Assembly: GCA_021464525.1 (NCBI GenBank)
Contig: JADRCO010000571.1
Coordinates: 1 to 30,656, forward strand
DNA: 30,656 bases
Direction: 5' to 3'
DNA from: Rhizophagus sp. LPA8_4_AMF
Lineage: Eukaryota; Glomeromycota; Glomeromycetes; Glomerales; Glomeraceae
Positions 20,679 to 30,656 of the stretch are shown piece by piece (the first letter of the stretch is position 1; each line of letters begins with the position of its first letter). Made by a program: the position numbers and the translations under genes. The notes beneath the pieces are model-generated. The model searched no databases, was not told the DNA's origin, and worked only from the letters and a program-made list of their open reading frames with translations.

Positions 20679-21118
20679 AACATAAACCTGAGAAAAAGAC
20701 AACATGTTTCAAATATCCGATCTACCAATGAGGCTAATAAAACCGTTGAGGATGCTATATTGATCACTGACGAAAATATTTACAGTACGAAAAGAAGAAA
20801 TGGTCTACAATCCGATTGAAACAGAACTGTTTGTACTACTGTGTTCTTTGAGTAATGAACGATACAATTCTTCATCTCATTCTGTAATTTTTTCTTTCCT
20901 TAAGGACTCCAAATGAAAAAAATGAGGTCATTACAGCGACTAACTTGATCAATACGCGGGATGAGGATATCATTGGCAATAATATATTGCGTGATACGTA
21001 TCTCAATACACGACAAGAAATCCGTGATCACACTTCGCAAAAGGATCATTATTTAGTTTCAAATATTGTAGATTCACAAACTTGTAAGAAATGTAGGATC
21101 AATGAGTGTAACAACTAA
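20679..21118 (+). pseudogene. two-exon polar protein gene with a stop, unknown
   Basis: Exon-like sequence 20679-20851 reads LRKRQHVSNIRSTNEANKTV, then EDAILITDENIYSTKRRNG, and has one in-frame TGA at 20817-20819. A 53-nt intron (GTAATG…TTAAG, 20852-20904) joins in frame to 20905-21118, which reads TPNEKNEVITATNLINTRDE, further polar sequence, and CKKCRINECNN with TAA at 21116. The matching phase across the intron argues for a real former gene. The start codon is not visible; an upstream exon may lie around 20530-20610. The C-terminal CxxCxxxxC may bind metal. No family recognised. A read-through, sequencing error or missed intron could remove the TGA. Confidence 0.45.
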
Positions 21119-21651
21119 CAAGTGGTGTCAATGCAATTTGTTTTAATGTGGTAGCTTTTTTTCGCTTAATAGTGGGTATTGGTTTTCCTTTTCATCATCA
21201 AAAATGTAAGTGATTTGAAAGTTCTCTTTTCATTGTTTAAGTTATTTGGGAGAATTCTAATTTATGGAGGTTAGGACAAAGTATTAAATAAGATAAATGG
21301 AAATTTTTTAGACGTGATTGAAATATTATAAAGAATAAAAACTACTATCAAAAAACGATTCACAAAAGGTGAATAAAACTCCAGTATTTAAACCCTACAA
21401 CCGATTTTTCAGTTAGGGTACGCTTATTTTAATAAAGTTTCTGTTACGTATGTCTATATACATAACAGATAAAGTGTTTTTAGGTTAGACGGAAATACGT
21501 TAAAGTTTTACATTTTTTTTTTGATTTTTTTTTTTTTTTTAAAAAAAAAAGAAACAAATCCAGTGTTTAAATTTCCCAAATTAAAATTCTCACGAAATAT
21601 GTAAAATCAGGGAGACACATTTCTTGGCATGTTTAAATACTTTAAATACTG
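21119..21651. other. AT-rich intergenic before the hAT element
   Basis: Includes a T-run/A-run hairpin at 21522-21550. No coding signal could be supported. Confidence 0.45.
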
Positions 21652-24600
21652 TGATACAATAGGACCCCGGTAAAGTTGTTATATAAAATCCAAAATTGTT
21701 GCTATCGGGTAAGAATAATATAGTTGATATGTAAAATGGGTAATAATCAGTGAATGTCAAAAGCTTGTCGCGTAGGACGCAAATAAATTTCACGTGCAAC
21801 TTGCGGAAAACAAAATTGATTTGCAATTATTTTCAAACATATTTTGCGCAAATTTTTTATTTGTAATTTGTATTATTTTGCTTATTAAACCAAAATATTT
21901 ATTTCATGATTAATAAATTTATAACTAAAATTACCAAATTTACAAATTACAAAATACTGTACATGAAGTCGCAAATATTAATAACCTAATTTATAATTGT
22001 GCTCAATGATTATATGGCGCTTCAAAATCAAATAAATCTAATGACGGTCCATTAATAGATGAAAATGAAGTGGTTCCAATTTCAACTTATTCCGTAACTT
22101 ATTTTTAATTAAATTTTGACATGAAAAAACTCTTTCTACTGAAGCATTGGAAAGTGGAATTATTAAAATAATATGACTAATTTTTGAGGTATTAGGATAT
22201 AAAGAAGAAAAATTTGTTGAAAAAATTCTAAATCATTGTTCAACAAATTTGAACTCTAAAATTAGAAACTGTCGTACAAACACCCATTCCTTTTCTAATT
22301 CTTCTTTATCAATTATTGGTTCGTAAACATTACCATCTTCAACTTTTTGGCTACCATAAAATTCACTGATAATTTCAATCTCTTTTTCGCCATACTGATT
22401 AATTAAAGCTTGAGTTAAAGGTAATTGTTGTGCATCAAAAATCCGCATTGAATGATAAAATTCAGAATTGGGAAATCTTTTTTTAATATTCTGAATCATA
22501 GATAAGAAAAATTGTGAAAAGGAATTTGGATGATAATTGATTATTCTAATATAATCAAGCAAATTTTTGCCATACGTTGGTGGTGTATCATTATCCCCAA
22601 TAAATGTTTGAATCGCATGGATTGTGGAATTTAAATGATAATGCACATCCGATAATGTAATAAAATCTTCTTGAAATACATTAATACTTTGATTAATCGT
22701 TGTAATATGTCAAAAGGTCAGCCAAAAATTTTGTTAAAATAAATTTAGGATCTAATTCTTCGAATAAATTTTTCGCTAATTCAGCTCCGTCCATCTTCAT
22801 TGATAAGGATATCTGATTACAAAGCGGATATGACAGAATTTAAAGTTTGATGTAATTAGATACCGTTTGTGATAATGATAACCACCGCGTTGAAACTAAT
22901 TCCAATATGGCAAGACCAGGATCATCCTCATCGTCAGCTTGGATCATTCTCAAATTTTTCAGCCGATTATAAGATTTACTAAAGTAACTATACAACCTTT
23001 TCAAAGTAAATTCATATTCCTTAAAGTATGGTACATCTTTTGCTGAATAAGTGCGAACCGATGTGCTATGCAATGGATTGCGGTCATGAATGGATTTTTA
23101 TTTTTTAGCTGCGTAGCTACTACAGTATTTTTTCCTAGAAAAAGAAATATAAATATGTAATAAATACTGTACGTACAGTATAAGTAAATAAATAAAATTA
23201 TAAAATTAAATAAATTACAAACTTCACATAACATTACAGATGCCCCGTCACTTTCTACATGATATAATGACTTAACTGATATACCTTTTGCATTTAAAAA
23301 TATTTCAATATCTCGCACGATTGGATTTGCATTACATTCTTCTAAATTTATCATTCCAAGGTATCGCAAAACCGGTTCATTTTCTACCATGTGCTTGCTC
23401 ATTATATCGATAGTAATTGTGGTACTTTCATCCAAAAGAATGCTCCATCCAACACTTTTATTAATTTCTTTTATGACTTGACGCTCAATTACATATGAAA
23501 TTGATTCAATACATTTATTTCCGGCCATAGGATTTTTGTATGAAGCATATCTAGAAGAAGTAGAAGTTGAGGATAATGTTTACATATAAGGGAGATAAGG
23601 GAGGTGGTAAAACTTTTGTAGTCGGTACTTGATAATTATTTTGATTATTTATTTAATATTCAACAAGATCATTAAGATCAGGGAATATATTAAGTGCTAA
23701 ATTTTTTTTTGAACAAAAATATGCATTTCTCATTAGCGTAATTATTTTGGATTTCTCTACCCCTAACTGTGTTACAAAACTGGCGATTATATTTGGGTGA
23801 TTTGTATGGAAACGTGCGCCGCAGTTTTTAAATGATTATCAAGATAATCTTTTTAAAATTTATGCAACCTTTTGTAATAATATTGTTCGCTCACACCCAG
23901 GTGCAAACATAAAAGGCTTTCCTTCTTCATCCTCTCTTCTTACTAACCATGGATATGTGTGGTGGCCACATCGGGTTCCAATCGTTTCGTTCCTTTTTGT
24001 ATTGCTTATTTGGAATTTTTTTACGTGAAGAAGCAGCTCCTGAAGGTTCAATATTATTACTTTCTTTACGCTTTCCTTTTGAGTTACTTGTGTTCTGAAT
24101 ATATCTTTCCATTATTGAATAGGGTTTGAATAGAGTTTGAATAAATAAAGTTGTATAAACTATTAACTATATGTAGAATTTGAATCAAAATTGGATAAAG
24201 ACTTCGAGACAAAGTAAAATGATTTTTTTTTCTTCTTTGCATTTATCTATAACTATATTAATATATAATCCCGCATGATTAATTGCCTAATTAAAAAATA
24301 TCACATCGTAAAAATATGCGCAAATCTTGTAAAAAAATTGGTTACGCAATGCGCACATCATAATCACGTGCATTTTGCGGAAATCAAACTCATTGTTGCG
24401 CTCCGCAAATAGATTTTATACACTGAGTAATAATCTTATAATTCCTTTAATCCCTTTCAAAGTTGTTACTATAATGGTAACATGCATTTTTTATAGAGGT
24501 GATATACATATTTTGTAAAATAAAAAAATTTTGATAATAGTAAATATGATCCTGAATAATTTCAACAGTGCTAATCTAATTGGTCATTTATATTTAATAG

Positions 24601-24835
24601 AAAATTCTTGAAAAAATTTTTATTTCTTTTCACAAAAACGTATAGCTAATATTTTGCAACAATTCTTGATGTACGATATATTGCATTTATTAATAAACTA
24701 CTTATAATTATAATAGGTTATTTATGATACTAGTAAATTTTTAGTTTAAAATGGGTAAAGACAATAGTAAATTTTTCAAAATTTAGACCAACCTTTATAT
24801 AGAGTTTCCGGGGTCCTGACAGTGTCCTGACACAA
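21652..24835. mobile_element. hAT element with candidate inverted ends
   Basis: The stretch encloses the hAT transposase remnant. An inverted pair, AGGACCCCGGTAAAG at 21661 and the reverse complement of CTTTATATAGAGTTTCCGGGGTCCT ending at 24815, shares AGGACCCCGG and, further in, TATATAAA. Eight-base flanks TGATACAA (21652-21659) and TGACACAA (24828-24835) differ at one base, as for an aged hAT 8-bp duplication. On the right, though, an extra 12 bases separate the inverted repeat from the flank, because GTCCTGAC is duplicated there. Subterminal motifs CACGTGCA followed by TTGCGGAAA occur in the same orientation near both ends (21792 and 24373). The limits are therefore plausible, not proven. 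Confidence 0.5.
22038..24112 (-). pseudogene. hAT transposase (BED finger, dimerisation end), decayed
   Basis: Reading the minus strand gives the parts of a hAT transposase in order. The N-terminus (24112 to about 23830) is a low-complexity basic segment and a BED-finger-like YPWLVRREDEEGKPFMFAPG, frameshifted in the finger. The core (23570 to about 23000) includes ISYVIERQVIKEI, GWSILLDESTTI, SKHMVENEPVLRYLG, ESDGASVM and HCIAHRFAL; then SAKDVPYFKEYE…STRWLSLSQTV. The C-terminal dimerisation region holds PLSNASVERVFSCQNLIKNK with a stop at 22038-22040. Breaks: frameshifts near 23900, 23045 and 22700, TAA near 22840, and an in-frame TGA at 22233-22235 (Trp expected). A hydrophobic 93-nt insert at 23135-23227 has GTGAAG…CTAG ends and is probably an intron. 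The element cannot make a full transposase. Confidence 0.87.
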
Positions 24836-27708
24836 TGTATTAGCTTTTGGTCGTACTACGTTGATGTTCAAGTAATTTCATATCAAGTTGTTAAGGCACG
24901 TGAAAATTGAAATGTAAACGTAACACTGAATTTTTATATTTATGGGTAACCTAAATTTTATAAAAATTTTTTATATAATATTTACCATTTGTTCATTAGT
25001 TTTTATGTCCCGTCCTGTGCAGTATTTTTTTTTTTCATAATATGGAGGTCAGAAAGTGAAACTTTTAGCAATGGATTACTCAATGAGCGTACTGCCGTGG
25101 AACGCCCTTAAAAAAAGGTGTTAAATAGTTAAAAATATACTATTACAAGCAAGCTATTTTTATATTTGCAAATTATTTTTAACATTGCATTTCCTACTCG
25201 AAATTCATAATAGGTTCTGATTGATTGGATTTTTGATCGGGTTTGGGTTGATAATTATTGGATGATGAAATTGTACAACTTGATCAGTGACCCGATTTTA
25301 CCGACCTACAAAAAGTAGAATTTTTTGATCGCAATTTAAAAATAACGTGTTGTTGGAAATTTTTGCGATCAGCGATCAGCCAACTCAATTCTGATTTTGA
25401 TCACATGTTTGGATTGGTTAATGGATTTTGCGATCAAAAATCTGAACAAACTGGCCTAATAATACAAAAATTGCGAACATAAGATCGTATAAGGAATCAA
25501 AAAGTACTTGTTGATAGAAGTCACAGTATAAGATTAAAAAATAGTAAAGATAGTAAAAAAAATATCTGAATTAATGTAGGGACAGCCGCTTTTAAAGTAT
25601 TCTTTTATCAATCAAATATAAAAGGAGACATATATGGACGGAATAAATATGGATGAATAAATAATTTGTTATTATTTTTTACTTATTAAAATTTATGTAA
25701 ATAATTGATTAACTAACTAAAATGCGTCAAAAAATAAAATTGAAGCATTTATATTTTTTAGTAATAATGCCGTTAATTATTTACAAAAAAAACAATATTA
25801 TTACTAGTGTAAGTTCTTTGCTGTGTCTTAGGCTTATTGTTTTTCTTTTACACATAATAAGCCATTATTATGCAGATATTTATTCTTGAACTCCAAATTA
25901 TTAATACGATAAATGATGTAATATGTAGTAGAGTTGAAGTCAGTAAGAATAAGTTTTATTATGCTCTCAAAAAGACTCAGTTTAGCAGTGAATATTGTTT
26001 TTTAAGGTGTTAAATTTATTATTAAAATTAGTTGCGACGCAATGTTAAAAAAACTGGTTCTCGTTTCGTGGATTCAAAATTTTGGGTTGGCGATCGGTAT
26101 TTTTATTTAAAAATTTTATATATTTGTAAGGTAAGAGGGTAGTCCCTAATTTTAAAAAATTTTTTACACTTTTTTTTCTTTAAATATAAACCTGCTAATT
26201 ATTATTAACAAAATTTTTTCTGTAAATTTTCACAAACCAATTTTTTAACGTTGTGTCGCTTATAATTATTATTTTATGTAAATTATTATATACTTAAAAG
26301 ATAATGTGGCTTATTTTTATGTGAGTGTAATTTACTTTAATGGCAGCCATCATTTAATCCTTTATTAGATTAATCATTTTTTGTACATCCAACGATTGCA
26401 ATATAACATGTTATCTTAATCTTATAGTAACTAAGAGATTGATATTATTAATTATTTTAGGGATTCATATATGTTGTCAAATAGGAGGCCAACACTCAGA
26501 TTTACAAGTCATGAATTTTCTTTATGGTATGGTAAATATTGAGGTATACCAGAAATATTTGAATAAATTTTTTTTATAAACTCTTGTTTAAAAAGCAAGC
26601 ACAATAATTTTCATTATTTGGGATTATAAATTTTGTATGATACTTTTACCAAAATATGGATCAGCTAATATGCATTACTTGCAAAAAAAAATAATAATTT
26701 AGAAAAATTTGAAAAAGCTTGCAATCTTGAAGAGATCATCTTTCTTACTAAATAATCTGAACCACTCGTGATTGCGGGTTAAATAATGTACTTAGCCCAA
26801 TACTGTAAACAAGAAACGATGTTATGTGCAAACTCTTTTATTAGTATTTATTGTTCGTGCTGAATTATTTAATAAGTATCGAAATATGGAATATGATGCA
26901 GAGTTCATTAAAAGTCTTCAAAATATATAACTATAACTGTCTATAAACTATATAGTAATGAAGCTATAAAGGTAATTTTTCATTTAAAATTCACAATAAA
27001 ACTGGAGTATTAAATGCTATTCACAAAAATAACAAACATACGTTCAATTGACACCATTATGTATCCAACTTCAGGAAAGTCCATAATTCAAGCTTCACCA
27101 ACAAGTGGCATTAAATACTTAGAAAAATTCTGGGAAGTAATAATCGAATGGAGCTGAAGGGAATGTTTGTCAAGGCGGATTTTTATATTCATTTTTTTGT
27201 ATCAAGTAAAATATTTGCTTAAAGAATATCTTAATACTACCCGAATGCAACTGTCAACACGGAAATTAGTTCTGCTAAATTAAAGTCTCGTTTATCCGAG
27301 ATTTTGGAATTACAGCAATTAAATGCATTATATTTATAATAATTTATAAATTACCTATTAGCATTTATTGTACTATCTTAAATATGTTCTAATATCCTTT
27401 GGAATGAATTAATGCTAGCAAAAGGTGTATAAAATTTTATCAATTTAATACATAACGTAATAGAAAATAATAAGGCACTGTAAATAATGTGAACAATGTC
27501 TTTTATTATTTGTAAACTGAGAACAAATTTTATTTTCACCACTATTTTCAATAGATTCCAATGTATTTCTTATTCATATCAATATTGGTTATAAAAGATA
27601 ATCTACTATATAAAGATTTTATAACTTCAACGTGTATTTTATTGATCATAGAAATCCGGAAGATAATACTTTTCAATACATACTAATATGGGACATATTC
27701 ATCACAAT
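24836..27708. other. long AT-rich desert with faint remnants
   Basis: No intact gene. A patch at 25213-25450 carries repeated GATTTTTGATCG / GCGATCA motifs in both orientations, probably an old repeat. A frame at 27237-27340 reads PNATVNTEISSAKLKSRLSE then ILELQQLNALYL and a stop, protein-like but isolated. The rest is stop-dense. Confidence 0.4.
25213..25450. repeat. GATCG-rich inverted-repeat patch
   Basis: GATTTTTGATCG occurs at 25229 and, inverted (CGATCAAAAATC), at 25430; several GCGATCA copies lie between (25376-25390). The arms match over about 12 bases only, so it may be a worn MITE or coincidence. Confidence 0.35.
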
Positions 27709-29382
27709 TTAGAAAATTGGATCAATAAAACTTCTTTTAAAAGGTTCGGGATTATCATCAATTGTAAATAAGTTCCTGGCTTCTTCTAAAATATGTTTTG
27801 AAAGTTGAGGATAATAATAACGATATGAAGGTATATTTAAGTATCTAAAAACTATTAAGGAATTTTTCCGTCTAGCATAAGCTAAGATTATTTCTAATAT
27901 ATTATCATTAATACAAGAATCCATACAAATACTGATTTCCTTGAGTTGACATTGAATATTCTGAAATAAAGTTCCCAACATTTCAATAATCATAGATGAA
28001 TCAATCTCCAAGATTTCCAAAATTTGTAAAGAAGAAGAAAATGAATAAGCCAAATCAGTAATTTGATCAATTCTAAGATAATTATCCCAATCCAATTTTA
28101 AGAAAACAAGATGATCCAAACTTTTCAAAAATGAAATGATAGTACAAAGTTCATTTTGAAATATTCTAATAAAAAGATGAGTAATATTTGTACAAAAAGG
28201 ACAAATTGATTTTGTAATATCATTAATACTAGAATGAATGATATATTTATCATAATAAAGGGTTTGGAGATCATTATTTGACATTAAAATAATTCTTTTG
28301 AATAGAGTGAGAACAGGAAAATATGAGATTGTAATATGAAAATTCTTGAGATTAATCAATTTTGAATTAATGGGATTATTTAATGCTGAAATATCAGTAT
28401 TTTTATTACAATAAAAACTAACAAGTTCAATAGTTTCCAGATTTGAACAATGATCCAATATATTAATAATTATATTAAAATTACGAATTTCATGTAATTT
28501 TAAATGAGTTAAAGAATGAGAATGTTTTTTAGCAAAATTCTTATTCTTCACAAAACAAGGCATTTCCAATGATTTCAAATTATCCAATGAAGTAATGAAA
28601 GAACTTAAAATATCCAATAAATCATTAAATTCAGGATTAAGTTTTTTTAATTTTTGTTGTTTAAATTCTTTCTTTGTAAATATTAATTGAACATGATTTA
28701 TATTTTTATTATTATCAGAAATGATTTCAGTAAGTTTTGTTGCATTCTTTTGAATAAATTTTAAAATTTCCATCTTTTTTACATCAAATCTAAAACCAAA
28801 TCCAAAAGTAAATTTGTTGATATTTGATAAAACATGACCAAGAATCTTATCATCAAATGAACTTATATCTATCTGATTTCTTTCATCATTCAAATCAACA
28901 TTCAAGTATTTAAAATTACTCTGAGTATTAAAAAACAACTTTTCCATAAAGGGATTAAGAATATGAACAACGCTATTAATTCGATTCTCCGTAGTTGAAG
29001 CAGAATAATATTGATAAAGGAAAGATCTCATTGATGTTTGTATATTGATTATTCCAAATTCTTGTAGAAAGCTTGGATAATTAATAAAAGGTTTTGGAAA
29101 GTCAAAAACAGAATTATGAAAGAATGTCGTGACCTGTTTTTTTTCTTGATCATCAAGACAGGAAAAATATGTTCGAAAGATGAGGCTTTTTTTCTTCTCA
29201 CTTTGTTTAATATATTTAAATGGATTTCTCCAAAGTATACGTACAACAACTTGACAATAATTTTGATTTAAAACGACACATGAATATAAAGTTTTAATAT
29301 CATGAATAACATACTGAATAATTTCATATATACAGTCAGCTGGTAAATTTACTGTACTGATGATATCTTGATTTCGCGACAT
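27709..29382 (-). CDS. F-box protein, 557 residues, LRR-like body
   Basis: A single intact minus-strand frame. Residues about 12-57 are an F-box: NLPADCIYEIIQYVIHDIKT then LYSCVVLNQNYCQVVVRILW with RNP, matching the LP…I…TLYSC…W…LW-x-P layout. This part would bind Skp1 in an SCF ubiquitin ligase. The long remainder has Leu/Asn-rich segments (NLKSLEMPCF, SLTHLKLHEI, NLETIELVSF, HLVFLKLDWD, LQILEILEID) spaced like degenerate leucine-rich repeats, the presumed substrate-binding face. It is AT-rich and heavy in Asn, Ile and Lys, like the first F-box gene. The two share the layout but little sequence outside the F-box, so they are not a recent tandem pair. The start ATG at 29382 lies 36 bases before the F-box and is the natural choice. 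No intron needed. Confidence 0.87.
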   Translation of the reverse strand: MSRNQDIISTVNLPADCIYEIIQYVIHDIKTLYSCVVLNQNYCQVVVRILWRNPFKYIKQSEKKKSLIFRTYFSCLDDQEKKQVTTFFHNSVFDFPKPFINYPSFLQEFGIINIQTSMRSFLYQYYSASTTENRINSVVHILNPFMEKLFFNTQSNFKYLNVDLNDERNQIDISSFDDKILGHVLSNINKFTFGFGFRFDVKKMEILKFIQKNATKLTEIISDNNKNINHVQLIFTKKEFKQQKLKKLNPEFNDLLDILSSFITSLDNLKSLEMPCFVKNKNFAKKHSHSLTHLKLHEIRNFNIIINILDHCSNLETIELVSFYCNKNTDISALNNPINSKLINLKNFHITISYFPVLTLFKRIILMSNNDLQTLYYDKYIIHSSINDITKSICPFCTNITHLFIRIFQNELCTIISFLKSLDHLVFLKLDWDNYLRIDQITDLAYSFSSSLQILEILEIDSSMIIEMLGTLFQNIQCQLKEISICMDSCINDNILEIILAYARRKNSLIVFRYLNIPSYRYYYPQLSKHILEEARNLFTIDDNPEPFKRSFIDPIF

Positions 29383-30139
29383 ATTTCGTAAAAAAAAAGA
29401 AAGAGATGTAAAAAAAAAATTTTTTTTTTAATCCGAGATTTACTCCTATTTATGGCGCAAATTCTGTCACACAAGCATGAAATTCAATGAACGTTTCACA
29501 TGATCTATTGATTAATTTGCGCAAAATCTGAAATTTTTCAATTTTTCGAGGATAAAAATTTGCGAGACTTCAATAAATTTTCTTATCGTTACTATGATTT
29601 TTTACTCTTGAAAATTTACTTAATAATTTTAATTTAATATATTAATCAATTGATTTCATTTAAATTTAAGTAACAAATTATTTTAAATTATCATAATTAC
29701 GAATTACGATACAAAAAACTATTAATCATCAATTTGTTGGCATCAGGTCACGTCTTAAGAAATTTGTGAAACACATGATATTTGGGCTTTTATATTGTTA
29801 ATATCGAGATCCAGTAATACTTTTTATTCCTTCACATTATATTTGTACTCGATGTATAATAATTAACCCGTTCTTAAAAAATTGCCTCCATCATGAGGTT
29901 CGTTAAATGGATAATATGTTATGTATGGCTTTGGGACAATATTTCCGTTATTCAAAGGTGTCGATCATGTAAGATGGTGACAAAAAAAATCGATATGATT
30001 AGCAAACACGTGACTTTTGACATATGATCAGAAGTTCAGAACGTAATAAAATTTTTAGCATAAAAAATAGAGCATGTACAGTTTTTTTTTGTTATCACAT
30101 TACATGATCGACATTGTATTTTTTTGGGTATCCGGACTT
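29383..30139. other. upstream flank of F-box gene, no gene seen
   Basis: AT-rich, with an A-run/T-run hairpin at 29409-29431 just upstream of the F-box start. It includes TTTGCGCAAA-like motifs around 29450 and 29517. No coding or RNA signal could be supported. Confidence 0.45.
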
Positions 30140-30304
30140 TTCGCCGAAGTCCATCTCACCGAAACCGATTTCGTCGAAGCAATTTCGCCGAAGAATGTTT
30201 CACCGAAGTACCATTTCGCTGAAATACCATTTCCCCGAATGGTCATTTTGCCGAAGGACATTTTGCTGAAGTCATTTCGGCGAAGGGACATTTCGCCGAA
30301 GATG
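30140..30304 (+). repeat. tandem array, 11 TTCGCCGAAG-core units
   Basis: About eleven units of 14-17 bases, each a near-palindromic core (TTCGCCGAAG, with variants TTCGTCGAAG, TTCACCGAAG, TTTGCTGAAG, TTCGGCGAAG) followed by a short tail usually ending in CAT. Open frames on both strands over this stretch are artefacts of the periodicity. Confidence 0.9.
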
Positions 30305-30522
30305 TGGAATGTTTTTTCTTTTTCAGGAGACAACCGGATTATTTACACATTGTAAGTCGCGTTTGTTTAATTTTTTTTTTAAAGAAAAATTAATTTTATT
30401 CGGTCTTAAAGTAATTCAAAAAAAGATGACAAATTCGTCGTACTCATCAATTTCCGATGCATTTTTTATTTTCTTTGTATCGAATTGTTAATGATTAAGG
30501 AAATATGATAATCATTAACATT

Positions 30523-30656
30523 TTCGGCGAGGTGTCCTTCGACGAAATGAACGATTCGGGGAAAAGGATTCGGCGAGATGTCTTCGATGAAACGCTCATT
30601 AGGCGAAATATCCCTTCGACGAAACTCCCTTCGACGAGATGAATTCGGTAAAATGG
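30523..30656 (-). repeat. inverted-orientation array of the same unit
   Basis: About nine units (TTCGGCGAGGTGTCC, TTCGACGAAATGAACGA, TTCGGCGAGATGTC, TTCGACGAAACTCCC and others). Read on the minus strand they give the same unit order as 30140-30304, core then CAT-type tail. The array runs off the window end, so its full length is unknown. Confidence 0.85.

Larger units (their letters stand above)
30140..30656. mobile_element. foldback-like element, right side cut by window edge
   Basis: Two arrays of one short unit face each other across an AT-rich spacer of about 218 bases (30305-30522). Long inverted ends built of short tandem units are the hallmark of foldback elements. No transposase is encoded in the spacer. 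Outer borders and target duplication cannot be tested because the window ends inside the right array. Confidence 0.5.

Noticed and set aside
23135-23227. Hydrophobic peptide insert in the hAT core as a real membrane segment
   Set aside because: It has intron-like ends, extreme AT content and interrupts a conserved catalytic region; a retained intron explains it.
30140-30304. Possible CRISPR-like array
   Set aside because: Units are 14-17 bases with no unique 30-base spacers, the core is degenerate, and the context is eukaryotic.
30074-30355. Open frames on both strands across the TTCGCCGAAG array
   Set aside because: Artefact of a stop-free tandem unit; both strands give equally repetitive peptides.
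1-30656. tRNA, rRNA or riboswitch genes
   Set aside because: No cloverleaf with a GGTTCGAAT-type T arm or rRNA-like sequence was noticed; a covariance-model scan would be decisive.

Overview
The window reads as a repeat-rich, very AT-rich stretch of a fungal nuclear genome, most likely an arbuscular mycorrhizal fungus (Glomeromycotina, Rhizophagus-like). The reasons are short GT-AG introns (about 53-110 nt), two divergent F-box proteins with an N-terminal F-box followed by degenerate leucine-rich sequence, a two-repeat Myb/SANT-like protein, a Crinkler-like N-terminal remnant, and decayed MULE and hAT transposases. Long intergenic deserts are also typical. The species call is inference from gene-family style; no search was run.

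Layout, left to right. Bases 1-4792 are mostly non-coding AT-rich DNA, with two coding-like remnants (about 206-405 plus, 856-1030 minus) and a compact MITE-like element (3611-3848). A four-exon Myb-like gene lies on the minus strand at 4793-5610. An intact F-box gene follows (7472-8893 plus), behind what looks like a diverged duplicated upstream region and a long T tract. A 0.9 kb terminal-inverted-repeat element lies at 9559-10481. A four-exon gene for an unrecognised helix-rich protein of about 485 aa is at 11266-12949 (plus). A broken Crinkler-like N-terminal domain (14153-14455) and an unassigned coding-like stretch (14891-15257) come next. A two-exon minus-strand gene (15397-16041) encodes a small protein with two back-to-back hydrophobic repeats.

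Bases 17015-19218 hold a MULE transposase with SWIM zinc finger. It keeps two splice-competent introns but has about five frameshifts and a stop. It is followed by a roughly 12-bp minisatellite, a three-copy 70-bp repeat and a disabled two-exon gene of unknown family (20679-21118). A decayed hAT transposase (22038-24112 minus) sits between candidate inverted repeats at 21661 and 24820. After a long desert comes the second intact F-box gene (27709-29382 minus). The window ends in a foldback-like structure: arrays of a TTCGCCGAAG-core repeat in opposite orientation either side of an AT-rich spacer.

No operon-like or co-acting gene set is visible. The living genes (two F-box genes, Myb-like, helical protein, small repeat protein) look like lineage-expanded or orphan families embedded in transposon debris. 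The items most worth follow-up are the helical four-exon gene, the small tandem-repeat membrane-like protein, and the unnamed inverted-repeat elements.
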